58,290 bases of DNA. Origin: Holdemania massiliensis AP2. GTDB lineage: Bacteria; Bacillota_I; Bacilli_A; Erysipelotrichales; Erysipelotrichaceae. Positions 26,535-35,340 of this stretch are shown here, one piece after another (the first letter of the stretch is position 1; every line of letters starts with the position of its first letter). The notes below the pieces were generated by a model that made no database searches, was not told where the DNA came from, and worked only from the letters and a program-made list of their open reading frames with translations. A program made the translations under genes and the position numbers. Location: the NCBI RefSeq assembly GCF_000327285.1, contig NZ_HE998569.1:331776-390065 (forward strand). The letters run 5' to 3'.

Positions 26535-27893
26535 TTAATCAAAACAATCTTCCAGATCATCATAATTGGAATTGGTCGTCACGACGATGACATGATCGTT
26601 GAGCTGCAGCCAGGACTGACCGTTAGGAATCAGCGGCCACCCGTTGCGCAGGATGCAGGCAATCAGAATGCCGGACTTCAGCGGCAGATCCTGAAGCGGG
26701 ATGTTCAGATGTCCGCTGGCTTTGCGAATCGTGAATTCCAAAGCCTCCGCTTTGCCGGAAACCAGCTTATATAAGGTTTCAACATGGCTGCCGGAAGCAT
26801 TCTGCCGGGCGCGGATCTGTTGAATAATTTCTTCCGCGGTGATATTCTTCGGCGAGATGATTGTGGCTTCCGGCAAGGCCTTCTGCAGAATGCTGGCATA
26901 GCTGTCGCGATTGATCTTGCAGATGATTTTCGGCGTGTCAAAGGTTTCCGCATACATCGCCAAAACGAAGTTTTCCTCATCCATGCTGCTCAGCAGCACT
27001 GCCGCGTCGCAGCAGTTAAATCCAGCTTCGTGCAGCACCTCCGGATCCGTGCCGTCGCCGTGAATAATTGTGGCATGAGGAAGCAGATCGGATAATTCCA
27101 GACACCGCTCCTCGTTCATTTCCACAATCGTAGTCTGACAGCGCATAAATTCCAGCTGCCGTGCTAGGTAGACGCTGATGCGTCCGCCGCCGATGATCAA
27201 TACGTTTTTCATCTTACTGCGTGATAAGCCCAAAAGCCGCAGAAATTCAGCCAGTTCTTCGCGGCTGGCCGTGATCGTGATTCGGTCGCCCTGCTCTAAG
27301 ACAAAGCTGCCGTCCGGAATCATAATGTTTCCATTTCGTTCTACTGTGCAGATCAATACTTTGACGCCGAAGGCAGAATACAGCGTACTGAGCTGACTGT
27401 GATTGAGTGGATTGCCTTCTTTCAGCTTCATTTCAATCAGCTCCACACGTCCGCGGGAAAACGTTTCCACTTTCAAAGCGCTGGGAATTCGGATGACCCG
27501 CGCGATTTCATCGGCGGCTGCCAATTCCGGATTGATGATCATTTCCATGCCGAGATCTTGTTTCATGTAAAGCATCTGGGAAAAGAAATCCGGATTTCGG
27601 ACACGGGCGATGGTATGCTTCACACCAGCCTTTTTCCCAATGATGCAGCTCAGCATATTTGTTTCATCCCGGGAAGTCACCGCGATTAAAACGTCGGTTT
27701 CCTCCGCTCCTGCATCGGCAAGCGTCGAATACTGAATACCGTCGCCCTGCAGGCATAAGACATCCAGCCGGTTGGCCAAAGAATCCAAAACGTCCTGTTT
27801 CTTATCGATCACTTTAATCTCATGATTTTCCTGCGACAGCGCTTCAATGATCGTCGTGCCGACCTTGCCGGCGCCCAATACTAGGATTTTCAT
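26535..27893 (-). CDS. trkA: TrkA potassium uptake regulatory subunit
   Basis: A 452-residue protein with two RCK modules. Each starts with a nucleotide-binding Rossmann strand (LGAGKVGTTI at 7-16 and IIGGGRISVYLA at about 228) and ends with a TrkA_C domain. TrkA binds NAD(H) or ATP and gates TrkH; TrkA_C domains in Bacillota often bind c-di-AMP. The start at 27893 is chosen for its GGGGGAAA site and because the MKILVLGAG start is canonical. Confidence 0.94.
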   Translation of the reverse strand: MKILVLGAGKVGTTIIEALSQENHEIKVIDKKQDVLDSLANRLDVLCLQGDGIQYSTLADAGAEETDVLIAVTSRDETNMLSCIIGKKAGVKHTIARVRNPDFFSQMLYMKQDLGMEMIINPELAAADEIARVIRIPSALKVETFSRGRVELIEMKLKEGNPLNHSQLSTLYSAFGVKVLICTVERNGNIMIPDGSFVLEQGDRITITASREELAEFLRLLGLSRSKMKNVLIIGGGRISVYLARQLEFMRCQTTIVEMNEERCLELSDLLPHATIIHGDGTDPEVLHEAGFNCCDAAVLLSSMDEENFVLAMYAETFDTPKIICKINRDSYASILQKALPEATIISPKNITAEEIIQQIRARQNASGSHVETLYKLVSGKAEALEFTIRKASGHLNIPLQDLPLKSGILIACILRNGWPLIPNGQSWLQLNDHVIVVTTNSNYDDLEDCFD

Positions 27894-28031
27894 AGCGTTT
27901 CCCCCAAATGTTGTCATTCATTAGTCTTATTGTAATCAAATGCGGATTATCCGTCAAAATAAAAATAAGGATTTCTGGTGCAATCATGGCGCTGCATGAC
28001 GCAGACATTCTTTTTTGTTCAAAATAAATAC

Positions 28032-28075
28032 AAAAAGAGCGGAGAAGCGATTCGTTAAGCCTCGGTTTCTCCGCT
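28032..28075 (-). terminator. Terminator of the LysR gene
   Basis: AGCGGAGAA (28038-28046) pairs with TTCTCCGCT (28067-28075). On the minus strand the hairpin is followed by CTTTTTG. It separates the LysR gene from trkA. Confidence 0.75.
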
Positions 28076-28147
28076 GAAATGGGATCGGTAAAAGAACTTG
28101 GAGGATGATCAGAGATGAATCACGAATTCCATGCAGCCTTTATCGGC

Positions 28148-29050
28148 TTAAATGACTGTCGGCGGCTGTTCCTGGTTCAGTTTTTGCGCCAGGTTAATCA
28201 ATCCTTCGATTTCCGGGGTTGCGCGCGGTGCGTACCAGGCCAGGCCCAGCGGCATCGGCTTCACGTCTTTCAGCGGGATTTTGATCAGACCGGAAAATTT
28301 CTTGGAACGGGAACACGGCAGGATGGTAAAGCCGATCCCAGACTGCACGGCGATCAGCATGCTGTCAAAACTCGTATAGATCGTCTGCACGAGGATCTTT
28401 TTTTCTTTCAGCTCCGCGCTGGAGATCAAACGCGGATTTTTATGCAGCTCGGTATTGGCCAAGATCAGTTTCTGATCCTTTAAGTCGTCGAAGGTCAAAT
28501 ACTTGTAGGCGGCCAGCGGATGGGTCTTGCTGACCAGCACATAGTACTGCGATTCCATCAGCGGCAGAAACTTCAGCTTCGGATCGGATTCGACTTCATA
28601 TTGGTAGCAGAAGGCCATTTGAACTTCTTCCGTAACCAGAAGCTGGCGGCTGCCGCGGTTCTCCTGAGTCAGAATGTTGACATGAACTAACGGCCAGCTT
28701 TCTGAATAATTTTTTATGATCTGTGTGAGCTTGCCGTAATCCGCCAGTCGCCGGACTAATAAATTCAGAAGCTTGGGCGTTTGCGCGTTCATCGACTGAA
28801 CGGTCTGGACGATCGTTTCCAGCTGCAGAAGCAACGGCTCCATCTGCTGATAGAAGTATACCCCGGCGGGCGTCAGTTCAACGCTGCGGCGGGTGCGGCT
28901 GAACAGCTGAACACCCAGTTCTGTTTCCAGCGCTTTGATCTGATAGCTGATGACCGGCTGAGTTGTGTAAAGCAATTCTGCGGCCCGGACATAGCTTAAG
29001 GTCTGAGCCACGGTGAGAAATGAACGGATTTGACTGGTATTCAACGACAT
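28148..29050 (-). CDS. LysR-family regulator, divergent from flavoreductase
   Basis: A 300-residue LysR protein: winged helix at 5-62 (SYVRAAELLYTTQPVISYQIKALE spread over 18-45) and effector domain at about 90-290. It is divergent from the exported flavoreductase gene, with 171 bases between, and is its probable substrate-responsive regulator. The ATG at 29050 lies only 2 bases from AGGAGG. A TTG two codons later has ideal spacing and may be the true start. Confidence 0.92.
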   Translation of the reverse strand: MSLNTSQIRSFLTVAQTLSYVRAAELLYTTQPVISYQIKALETELGVQLFSRTRRSVELTPAGVYFYQQMEPLLLQLETIVQTVQSMNAQTPKLLNLLVRRLADYGKLTQIIKNYSESWPLVHVNILTQENRGSRQLLVTEEVQMAFCYQYEVESDPKLKFLPLMESQYYVLVSKTHPLAAYKYLTFDDLKDQKLILANTELHKNPRLISSAELKEKKILVQTIYTSFDSMLIAVQSGIGFTILPCSRSKKFSGLIKIPLKDVKPMPLGLAWYAPRATPEIEGLINLAQKLNQEQPPTVI

Positions 29051-29100
29051 CCCCTCCTTTGAGTTTTCATGAACTTGATAGGTCTATTGTATCAGATTAT

Positions 29101-29174
29101 TTAATCAATAATAAAATTTTTTTATTAATCAATAAAGTATTTCGATTGTTTGAAAGGGCTTGCAACTCTATAAT
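29101..29174 (+). promoter_or_regulatory. Flavoreductase promoter with TTAATCAATAA repeats
   Basis: TTAATCAATAA occurs at 29101-29111 and 29125-29135, 24 bases apart, partly self-complementary across a T/A tract. TTGTTT (29147-29152) and TATAAT (29169-29174) are 16 bases apart. The repeats upstream of the -35 are candidate LysR sites. Confidence 0.6.
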
Positions 29175-29221
29175 GAAATCGACAAAAGTTTCACAATGTG
29201 AAGCTGAAGGAGGGAAAGAAA

Positions 29222-31162
29222 ATGAAGAATATTTCTCGACGGGACTTTCTGAAAGGCAGCGCCGCGACCGTCGCGGGGGCTGCGGCTCTGGGACTTTTAA
29301 GCGCCTGTTCCACCAACGAGGCGCCGACAGCGGTACCGACGGATGACAAGTTTGATAAGGAATGCGATTTTCTGATTGTCGGCTATGGCCTGGCTGGGGA
29401 AGCAGCCGCTTTGGAAGCCAACGACATTGATCCGAATGCGAAGATCTGCATTCTGGAAAAAATGGAAGAAGCCCAGGCCGGCGGCAACTCGATTGCTTCC
29501 GGACAGACCGTCATCGTTCCGGCACCGGATGATCTGGATACCTTCAAACGCTATCTGATTGCGTGCAGCCAGCCGAATCCAATTCCGGAAGAATACATTG
29601 ATTTTATGGCCAAAGAATTCTCCGATCAGCGCGGCTGGATTCAGGCTACTGTGGATAAGGTCGGCTATGAGCTGGGCTATGTCGGGGGCGGGCCGGTGGC
29701 CTGGGGTTCTTTAGTTACCGAATTCCCGGATCTGGACGGCTCCAGCTTCAAAGGCTGTTCCGCACATGTCCGCAAAGCCGGAACCACATTTGAATACGGC
29801 GGAGTCTGGAGAGGCTTTGATCTGGCTGTCCGCGACCGCGGGGAAAATATTGAACTGATGTTTTCCACAGCCTTCACCAGTCTGATTCAGAATCTGGAGA
29901 CCAAAGAGGTCAAAGGCGTTGTCGCCAAAGGCGCGGACGGAAAGGAAATCCGCATCAAAGCCAACAAGGGCGTACTGTTAGCCTGCGGCGGATATGAGAA
30001 CAATTTACAGATGCAGCGGGATTTCCACGGGATGGATCTGGTTTATACCGGCGGAACGCCAGGCAACACCGGCGACGGCATCCATGCCCTGATGAATACC
30101 GGCGCCAAGATCTGGCACATGAAAAATCAGACGCAGTCCGGCGGATTCTGGCTGGGCATCAAGGTCCCGGATCATGAAGCAACCTTTATGCGCAACTTCT
30201 CAATGGCCGGCAAGAGCTGGATTGAGGTCTGTGCGGACAACCAGCGTTTCTACAACGAATCCGCTGCCTATCACCGTCAGCACATGAAATTCAAGGAATA
30301 CGGCCATTATGTTGATCTGCCGCATGACCGGGCTTTGCCGGTCGATCTGATCTTTGACGAGAAAACCCGGACTGCCGGTGCGATTGTAACGAAGTGGCTG
30401 AGCTGGCCGATCACGACCGAAGGTTATGTCTGGTCGGATGACAACTCCGAAGAAATTGCCAAGGGCTGGATTATTAAAGCGGATACGATTGAAGAGCTGG
30501 CCGGCAAATTAGGCCGTGACCCAGAAGCTCTGAAGGCGACGATTGACGCTTACAACGCCGGCTGCAAATCTGGTCATGATGCGTTTGGCCGCAGTATTGA
30601 AACGATGGAACCGATTGATACCGCACCGTTCTACGCGGTCGGCATTACGCCGACGCTGGTCGCAACAACCGGCGGTGCGGAACGCAACGTTAAGGCGCAG
30701 GTACTGGATTGGAACGATAATCCGATTCCTAATCTGTATGAAGCTGGTGAATTAGGCTCGTATGTTTCCAACCTGTATCAGAACGGAATGTTTTTGGCCG
30801 AAGCCATTGCCACCGGCCGGGCAGCTGCGGATACGGCGTTTGGCGGACGTTCCACAGTAACCGCAGAAGTCAGCGGTGAAGTGGAAGAAAAGATTGATAT
30901 CACAAAGAAACCTGACGGCACCTATGATCAGCTGATCAAGGGCAACCATGGCGAATATACGCTGCGGGCTACTGTCGAAGGCGGCAAGATCACGAATCTG
31001 GAAATCGTTTCCGGCCGTGAAAACATGTTTATGGAAGACGATCAGCTGAAAGCCTTCTTTGATGAAGTCATTACCGGACAGAATGTGGAAGTGGATGCCA
31101 TTTCCGGAGCGACGCTGGATTCCAACAACCTGCTCGATGCCTTAAAAGCCATCTTCAAATAA
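29222..31162 (+). CDS. Tat-exported lipoprotein flavoreductase with FMN-binding domain
   Basis: A 646-residue respiratory-type flavoprotein. The N-terminus has a twin-arginine motif (SRRDFLKG) and then a lipobox LLSAC (C29), so it should be exported folded and anchored outside the membrane. Residues about 50-560 form an FAD-binding fumarate-reductase-like domain (FLIVGYGLAGEAAALEA, GGNSIASG, CGGYENN, NLYEAGELGS). The last 75 residues are an FMN_bind domain with DAISGAT, where Thr carries covalent FMN after ApbE-type transfer. The fumarate reductase segment NExTTRD is NESAAYHR here and the ANRLGGN segment is NLYQNG, so fumarate is unlikely to be the substrate. The substrate is unknown. The ATG at 29222 follows GAAGGAGGG. 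Confidence 0.9.
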   Translation: MKNISRRDFLKGSAATVAGAAALGLLSACSTNEAPTAVPTDDKFDKECDFLIVGYGLAGEAAALEANDIDPNAKICILEKMEEAQAGGNSIASGQTVIVPAPDDLDTFKRYLIACSQPNPIPEEYIDFMAKEFSDQRGWIQATVDKVGYELGYVGGGPVAWGSLVTEFPDLDGSSFKGCSAHVRKAGTTFEYGGVWRGFDLAVRDRGENIELMFSTAFTSLIQNLETKEVKGVVAKGADGKEIRIKANKGVLLACGGYENNLQMQRDFHGMDLVYTGGTPGNTGDGIHALMNTGAKIWHMKNQTQSGGFWLGIKVPDHEATFMRNFSMAGKSWIEVCADNQRFYNESAAYHRQHMKFKEYGHYVDLPHDRALPVDLIFDEKTRTAGAIVTKWLSWPITTEGYVWSDDNSEEIAKGWIIKADTIEELAGKLGRDPEALKATIDAYNAGCKSGHDAFGRSIETMEPIDTAPFYAVGITPTLVATTGGAERNVKAQVLDWNDNPIPNLYEAGELGSYVSNLYQNGMFLAEAIATGRAAADTAFGGRSTVTAEVSGEVEEKIDITKKPDGTYDQLIKGNHGEYTLRATVEGGKITNLEIVSGRENMFMEDDQLKAFFDEVITGQNVEVDAISGATLDSNNLLDALKAIFK

Positions 31163-31498
31163 ACCATTCAGTTTTTCAGCCAACATGCAGCTGGAAAGTT
31201 TAAGGTCTGATTCTTGATTGATCCTGGATTTCCTGCTTCCTGGTTTTTCGGATTCGGCTGCGGAGCATCCCCCTGCTGAGCAGCCGAATTTCAATCATGA
31301 CCAATTCAGTTTCATGACTTCCTGACAAGAGTCTGTCTTTCCCAAGTTTTACGGGACAGGCTCTTTTGTTTTATTCAGCCTTGCTTCAAATGGATTTCGA
31401 TTGCTTCCAGAGGAAAATCCTTTTACAATAGAAAGCAGAGCTGATGTCTTGTTCGAAGTACAGAAGGGACAAGCCTACCGAATCAGGAGGGATTAAAC
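31163..31498 (+). other. Intergenic stretch with two hairpins
   Basis: The 336 bases hold a perfect 10-bp inverted repeat, ATTCGGCTGC (31252-31261) with GCAGCCGAAT (31280-31289), and then a terminator. No gene is supported. Confidence 0.6.
31327..31367 (+). terminator. Terminator of the flavoreductase gene
   Basis: AAGAGTCTGTC (31327-31337) pairs with GACAGGCTCTTTT (31355-31367), one GT pair included, followed by more Ts. Confidence 0.8.
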
Positions 31499-31975
31499 AT
31501 GCGTTTGCAAGCCCGACGTTTTCATCAAATATGTCAATTTGGCGGTTGGATTCTCATCCTTGTCCAGCTGGCTATGCTGCTTTGGCAATGGACCTCGCTG
31601 CCTAGCCGGATTCCGGCTCATTACAATGCCGCCGGGGAAATTAACCGCTGGGGAAGCAAGCTCGAATTGCTTCTGCTGCCGGGGCTTTCCATCCTGATGC
31701 TTACAGGGCTAAACTGGGTCAGCCGCCGTCCGCAGCTGTGGAATATTCCGGCGGAAATCACTGCAGAGAATCAGGAAGCACTGGAAGCCGTGACCCTGAA
31801 AATCCTTTCAATTTTGGAGGCTTTGGTGATTTTCTGGTTTGCACTTCTGGAAACGTTCATGATCAGCGGACGTTCATTGCCCATCGCTTTGACCCTCGGT
31901 TTTGTCTTTATCATGTTTGCGCTGGTCATCATCGCGATCCTCTGGCTGACGCACACGGCGCGGAAGTATTGCTGA
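31499..31975 (+). CDS. DUF1648 domain membrane protein
   Basis: A 158-residue membrane protein. A first helix is followed by the DUF1648 signature LPSRIPAHYNAAGEINRWGSK at about 32-52, and then three more hydrophobic segments. Family members with this domain include SdpI-like immunity proteins, but most are uncharacterised. CAGGAGGG precedes the ATG. It is followed by its own terminator and stands alone. Confidence 0.82.
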   Translation: MRLQARRFHQICQFGGWILILVQLAMLLWQWTSLPSRIPAHYNAAGEINRWGSKLELLLLPGLSILMLTGLNWVSRRPQLWNIPAEITAENQEALEAVTLKILSILEALVIFWFALLETFMISGRSLPIALTLGFVFIMFALVIIAILWLTHTARKYC

Positions 31976-32008
31976 GGACCCCGTTGAATCAGACTGATTT
32001 TATTTTTG

Positions 32009-32033
32009 TCCGCTGTGTCCGGCGGATTTTTTT
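32009..32033 (+). terminator. Terminator of the DUF1648 gene
   Basis: TCCGC (32009-32013) and GCGGA (32022-32026) pair, followed by seven Ts. Confidence 0.65.
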
Positions 32034-32136
32034 GTTGTGATCTTTCAGGGCAAACTCATGGCAATCCGTCTGAGATTTCGCTACAATAAAGATCAGAAAT
32101 CACACTGATGTTCAAAAGAACCCGAGGTAAACGCAG

Positions 32137-33387
32137 ATGCTGAAAATATGGCTTAAAGTTTTGGGGTTGTCACTTTTATTAAGCGGCTGCACGACGGTTC
32201 AATCCCAGCCGTCTCTGTCTTCTTGGAAGGACAATCCGCTGCCGCCTGCACTGAGCCAGCCGCTGACGCTGCTGTGTTCATCCGATACTCATTATCAAAG
32301 CGAACGGCTGGAATCCCAGGTTTCCGTGGTGCCGCAGATGATCTATAATGAAGCGATTCTGACCGCGATGCTCGATCAGATGCAAAAGGCCAAACCTGAC
32401 CGCATCATTTTGACCGGGGATCTGGTCAATCAGGGGGATCTAGAGGATCATCAGAAAATGGCGGCGCTGCTGCGGAAAGTCAATGAGACCGTACCGGTGC
32501 GGGTGATCTCCGGCAATCATGATCTGGCCATGGTGACACGAGATGAATTTGAAGCACTGTATCATGAATTTGGCTATGATCAGGCCTATGCGCGGGATCC
32601 GAATTCACTGAGCTATGCCGAACTGACGGAATCCGGCGTGCTGTTGTTGATGCTGGATACGAATGCTGTCCGTCCAGGCGCCAGTGACGGTACGTTGTCG
32701 GCTTCCACGCTGCAGTGGCTGCGGGAATTAGCTCAACAGGCTCAGCAGGCAGGCTGGCTGATGCTGACATTCAGCCATCACAATCTGCTTGATCACACGG
32801 TGACCGCCGCTGAGGATGTTGTCAGCGATGCCGATGAGGTGAAGTCGCTTTTCCAGCAGTTTGGTATAAAAACGCACATCAGTGGGCACCGGCATACCGG
32901 ACATATCAAAACGGAAACGGATGGAAAATCAAGTTTGACCGAGATTGTTCTGCCGATGCCGATTGCCTGGCCCAACACCTATGGTCAAATTGTGATCAGT
33001 ACCGAGGCCGTGCTGCAGTACACGCAGCAGTCCATCGACGTTGCCGCCTGGGCTCAAGACCAGGGATCATCCAACCCGGATCTGCTTGATTTTTATGCTT
33101 ATTCCTATGCCGCGCAGCGGGCAGTCAACCAAAACACGCTTGACTCGACGCTGAAGGATGTGGAATTGACCGAGGAACAGCGCGCTTCGATGGAGGATCT
33201 GTTTCAGCAGACCATGCTCAGCTATCGCCAGGGTCAGCTGGATCAAGTCCGCGCCGAGCTGCTTCAGCATCCTGGATATCAAACATGGCAGACAAGCGGT
33301 CCGGATACGATCTGGAAACGCTGGATCCAGGCTTTGCTGAGTGATGAAAGTCAAAGCAGCGGAGATCATGTTCGAGTGGCTTATTAA
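32137..33387 (+). CDS. Metallophosphoesterase lipoprotein
   Basis: A 416-residue exported lipoprotein: signal peptide ending in LLLSGC (C18). A calcineurin-like phosphoesterase domain follows at about 45-290 with all metal motifs: SSDTHY, ILTGDLVNQGD, ISGNHD, FSHHN and SGHRHTGH. The last 120 residues are helical. Substrate is unknown; relatives hydrolyse phosphodiesters or nucleotides at the cell surface. GAGGT lies 8 bases before the ATG. The gene is monocistronic. Confidence 0.88.
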   Translation: MLKIWLKVLGLSLLLSGCTTVQSQPSLSSWKDNPLPPALSQPLTLLCSSDTHYQSERLESQVSVVPQMIYNEAILTAMLDQMQKAKPDRIILTGDLVNQGDLEDHQKMAALLRKVNETVPVRVISGNHDLAMVTRDEFEALYHEFGYDQAYARDPNSLSYAELTESGVLLLMLDTNAVRPGASDGTLSASTLQWLRELAQQAQQAGWLMLTFSHHNLLDHTVTAAEDVVSDADEVKSLFQQFGIKTHISGHRHTGHIKTETDGKSSLTEIVLPMPIAWPNTYGQIVISTEAVLQYTQQSIDVAAWAQDQGSSNPDLLDFYAYSYAAQRAVNQNTLDSTLKDVELTEEQRASMEDLFQQTMLSYRQGQLDQVRAELLQHPGYQTWQTSGPDTIWKRWIQALLSDESQSSGDHVRVAY

Positions 33388-33427
33388 AGCCGCTGATGAA
33401 TCGAGTTCCGTTTGAAAAAGCTGAAAT

Positions 33428-33462
33428 AAAAAACACCCAGTCCAGGTTGCAGCCAGACTGGG
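33428..33462 (-). terminator. Terminator of the PTS EIIA-EIIB genes
   Basis: CCCAGTC (33436-33442) and GACTGGG (33456-33462) pair. On the minus strand the hairpin is followed by TGTTTTTTATTT. Confidence 0.75.
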
Positions 33463-33498
33463 TTTGACGCTTTCAAGCGCACTTATGGAAAAAAGGGA

Positions 33499-33984
33499 TC
33501 AATGAATGTGGGTAATCATCGGCATGAAGTCCAGCTTCTCATCTGAAGGAACCATCTGAATCGTGATTTTGACGCCTTTGGATTCAAGATAGCGGAAAAT
33601 CTCAGCTTCCTGCGGTGTAACGCAGACAGTATGTTTAATCCGCGTTGAACCTAGCTTGTTGGAAATGTTGCCGACATTGATCGTTGGCATAAAGTAGCCT
33701 AAATCCAGAACCTCCTTGGCCGTCGCCGGACCGCGCATCACGATCATCAGCCGATCCTTGTCATAGGCGTTCTCATTTAACCGCTCGACAGCGCGCTGGG
33801 CAGACAAAATGGATAATCGCACCGTGGAAGGGCAAGCCATTTTCAAAGCCATTTTCTGAATATCATCTTTGGCTGCCAAATCGTCGATAACCAGAATACG
33901 GGTGACGTTCAGCATGTTGGTCCAATAGGCGGCTACCTGACCATGGATTAAGCGTTCATCAATCCGGATGTTTACAATACTCAT
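33499..33984 (-). CDS. PTS EIIB, mannose/fructose/sorbose family
   Basis: A 161-residue EIIB of the mannose class. It carries phosphate from EIIA to the incoming sugar. The phosphorylated histidine is H14 in DERLIHGQV, and the family motif VGNISNKLGSTRIKHTV is present. It starts four bases inside the end of EIIA. No EIIC or EIID membrane subunit follows, so it must work with subunits coded elsewhere. The GH88 gene nearby suggests an amino-sugar or glucuronyl disaccharide substrate, as for AgaV-type EIIB. Confidence 0.9.
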   Translation of the reverse strand: MSIVNIRIDERLIHGQVAAYWTNMLNVTRILVIDDLAAKDDIQKMALKMACPSTVRLSILSAQRAVERLNENAYDKDRLMIVMRGPATAKEVLDLGYFMPTINVGNISNKLGSTRIKHTVCVTPQEAEIFRYLESKGVKITIQMVPSDEKLDFMPMITHIH

Positions 33985-34409
33985 GATTCTTCTCCTCTCT
34001 GATCCGCAAATAAGATCTGCGGGTCGATGACATGGATCGCTTCTTTGGCTTCCAGCAGCGCATTGTTGACTAACTGCTGCACGGACTGGCTGCCGTTACG
34101 ATGAACCAGCAGATAAGTCAGTAAAGTCAGCGTTGCTTCGGTGATGATCTTGACCTTCTGATCCGGCAGCTGCACAAGGCAGACTTCCATGGGGAAACCA
34201 CCCTGCATATCGCATAAACATAAAATCTCATCGGTATCCGGCTGCCAGGCTTCAATTTGAGTGCCCAGCCGTTGGCGGCATAGCTCAAGATCGTCGCTCA
34301 GATCAATGTTCAAAGCCTGCAGATAAGGCTGCGGCCCGCAGAGCATTTCTGACGCTTCAATCAGCCCTTCACCAAAGCGGCCATGTCCGCAAATCAGGAT
34401 TCCAAGCAT
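33981..34409 (-). CDS. PTS EIIA, mannose/fructose/sorbose family
   Basis: A 142-residue EIIA of the mannose class. Phosphorylated His9 lies in ICGHGRFGEGL. The family motif around 65-75 reads DMQGGFPME, with Phe where Thr or Ser is usual. It accepts phosphate from HPr and hands it to EIIB, whose gene overlaps its stop (ATGA). AAGGAGATG precedes the ATG. A TATAAT lies at 34441-34436 on this strand. Confidence 0.9.
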   Translation of the reverse strand: MLGILICGHGRFGEGLIEASEMLCGPQPYLQALNIDLSDDLELCRQRLGTQIEAWQPDTDEILCLCDMQGGFPMEVCLVQLPDQKVKIITEATLTLLTYLLVHRNGSQSVQQLVNNALLEAKEAIHVIDPQILFADQRGEES

Positions 34410-34493
34410 AAACTCATCTCCTTGTCTCTGTCTTCATTATAACCAAGGGGTTCTTCGTGAACAGACTTTACCTATTTGTTGAGAAAGGATTTT

Positions 34494-34580
34494 GATTGAT
34501 TGTCAAAATGATGCGATTGATTGAAAAAATATTTTCATTTCTGCCGTTCTGATTGCAAAACCAGACACACTTTCTATAAT
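34494..34580. promoter_or_regulatory. RpiR promoter and candidate operators
   Basis: GATTGATTG occurs at 34494-34502 and 34515-34523, exactly 21 bases apart (two helix turns). TGAAAA and TTTTCA form an inverted repeat at 34522-34537. For rpiR, TTGCAA (34553-34558) and TATAAT (34575-34580) are 16 bases apart. The repeats lie between divergent EIIA and RpiR genes, so one RpiR operator could serve both. Confidence 0.6.
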
Positions 34581-34595
34581 GAAAGAGGGACGCTT

Positions 34596-35312
34596 ATGAA
34601 TATTCGGGAACGGTTGAGAAATACGCATTCGCTGAGCGCGAATGAACGGACGATCGCGGAATATCTGCTTAACCAGACAACAGAGGCCGTAGGCATGGAT
34701 TATCATCAGCTGGCTGAGCGCTGCCATGTTTCTGTCAGCTGCGTTTTTCGGCTGTGCCGAAAACTGGAGGTCAAAGGCTTTAACGAACTGAAGCTGCGCT
34801 TGTCCAAAGAGCTGAATGAGGAACTCAGCCGCTATCGAAACGTGGATTTCAGTATGCCGTTTGGTGCGGATGACAGTCTGGAAAGTCTGACAAACAGCCT
34901 GGCTAATGTTTATAAGCAGACGATTGACGACACGATAAGAATGCTCGATATTCAGGAATTCAAGGCCGTTGTTTCGGTTCTGACGCAGGTGCCGCGGATC
35001 TTTTTCATCGGCAGCGGAAGCAATCTTCTGATTGGACAAAGCTTGATGCAGAAGCTGCAGGAAATTGGCGTCAATATTCATGTGCCGTCGGAATTCGCTG
35101 ATGGCCGGCTGGTGTGCAGCAGTGCCGAGGCAGGCAGCGCCGCGCTGGTCGTTTCCTATGCCGGTATTTCCAGCTACATGCTTGAATGTGTAAAGGAACT
35201 GCGGCTACGTAAAGTAAAGATCATTTTGATTTCCAGCCGGTTGGATCAGAAGCTGCATTATTTTGCGGATTATCGGCTGTATCTGTGCAGTAAAGAAAAA
35301 CAGCGCCCGTGA
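34596..35312 (+). CDS. RpiR-family transcriptional regulator
   Basis: A 238-residue RpiR-type regulator: N-terminal helix-turn-helix (about 3-75, LSANERTIAEYLL, then CHVSVSCVFRLCRKLEVKGF) and a SIS sugar-phosphate-binding domain (about 100-235, IFFIGSGSNLLIGQ, then LVVSYAGISS). The start at 34596 is chosen because the promoter ends just before it and GAAAGAGGG is well placed. It lies between the EII genes and GH88 gene, both on the other strand, and probably controls them. Confidence 0.9.
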   Translation: MNIRERLRNTHSLSANERTIAEYLLNQTTEAVGMDYHQLAERCHVSVSCVFRLCRKLEVKGFNELKLRLSKELNEELSRYRNVDFSMPFGADDSLESLTNSLANVYKQTIDDTIRMLDIQEFKAVVSVLTQVPRIFFIGSGSNLLIGQSLMQKLQEIGVNIHVPSEFADGRLVCSSAEAGSAALVVSYAGISSYMLECVKELRLRKVKIILISSRLDQKLHYFADYRLYLCSKEKQRP

Positions 35313-35322
35313 ATGACGCTGT
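35296..35322 (-). terminator. Terminator of the GH88 gene
   Basis: ACAGCG (35300-35305) and CGCTGT (35317-35322) pair. On the minus strand the hairpin is followed by TTTTTC. It lies between the convergent RpiR and GH88 genes. Confidence 0.65.
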
Positions 35323-35340
35323 TCATGAAACAAATCAGAA

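Noticed and set aside
27894-28031. c-di-AMP (ydaO) riboswitch ahead of trkA
   Set aside because: The gap is too short and lacks the conserved motifs; it mostly holds the LysR terminator.
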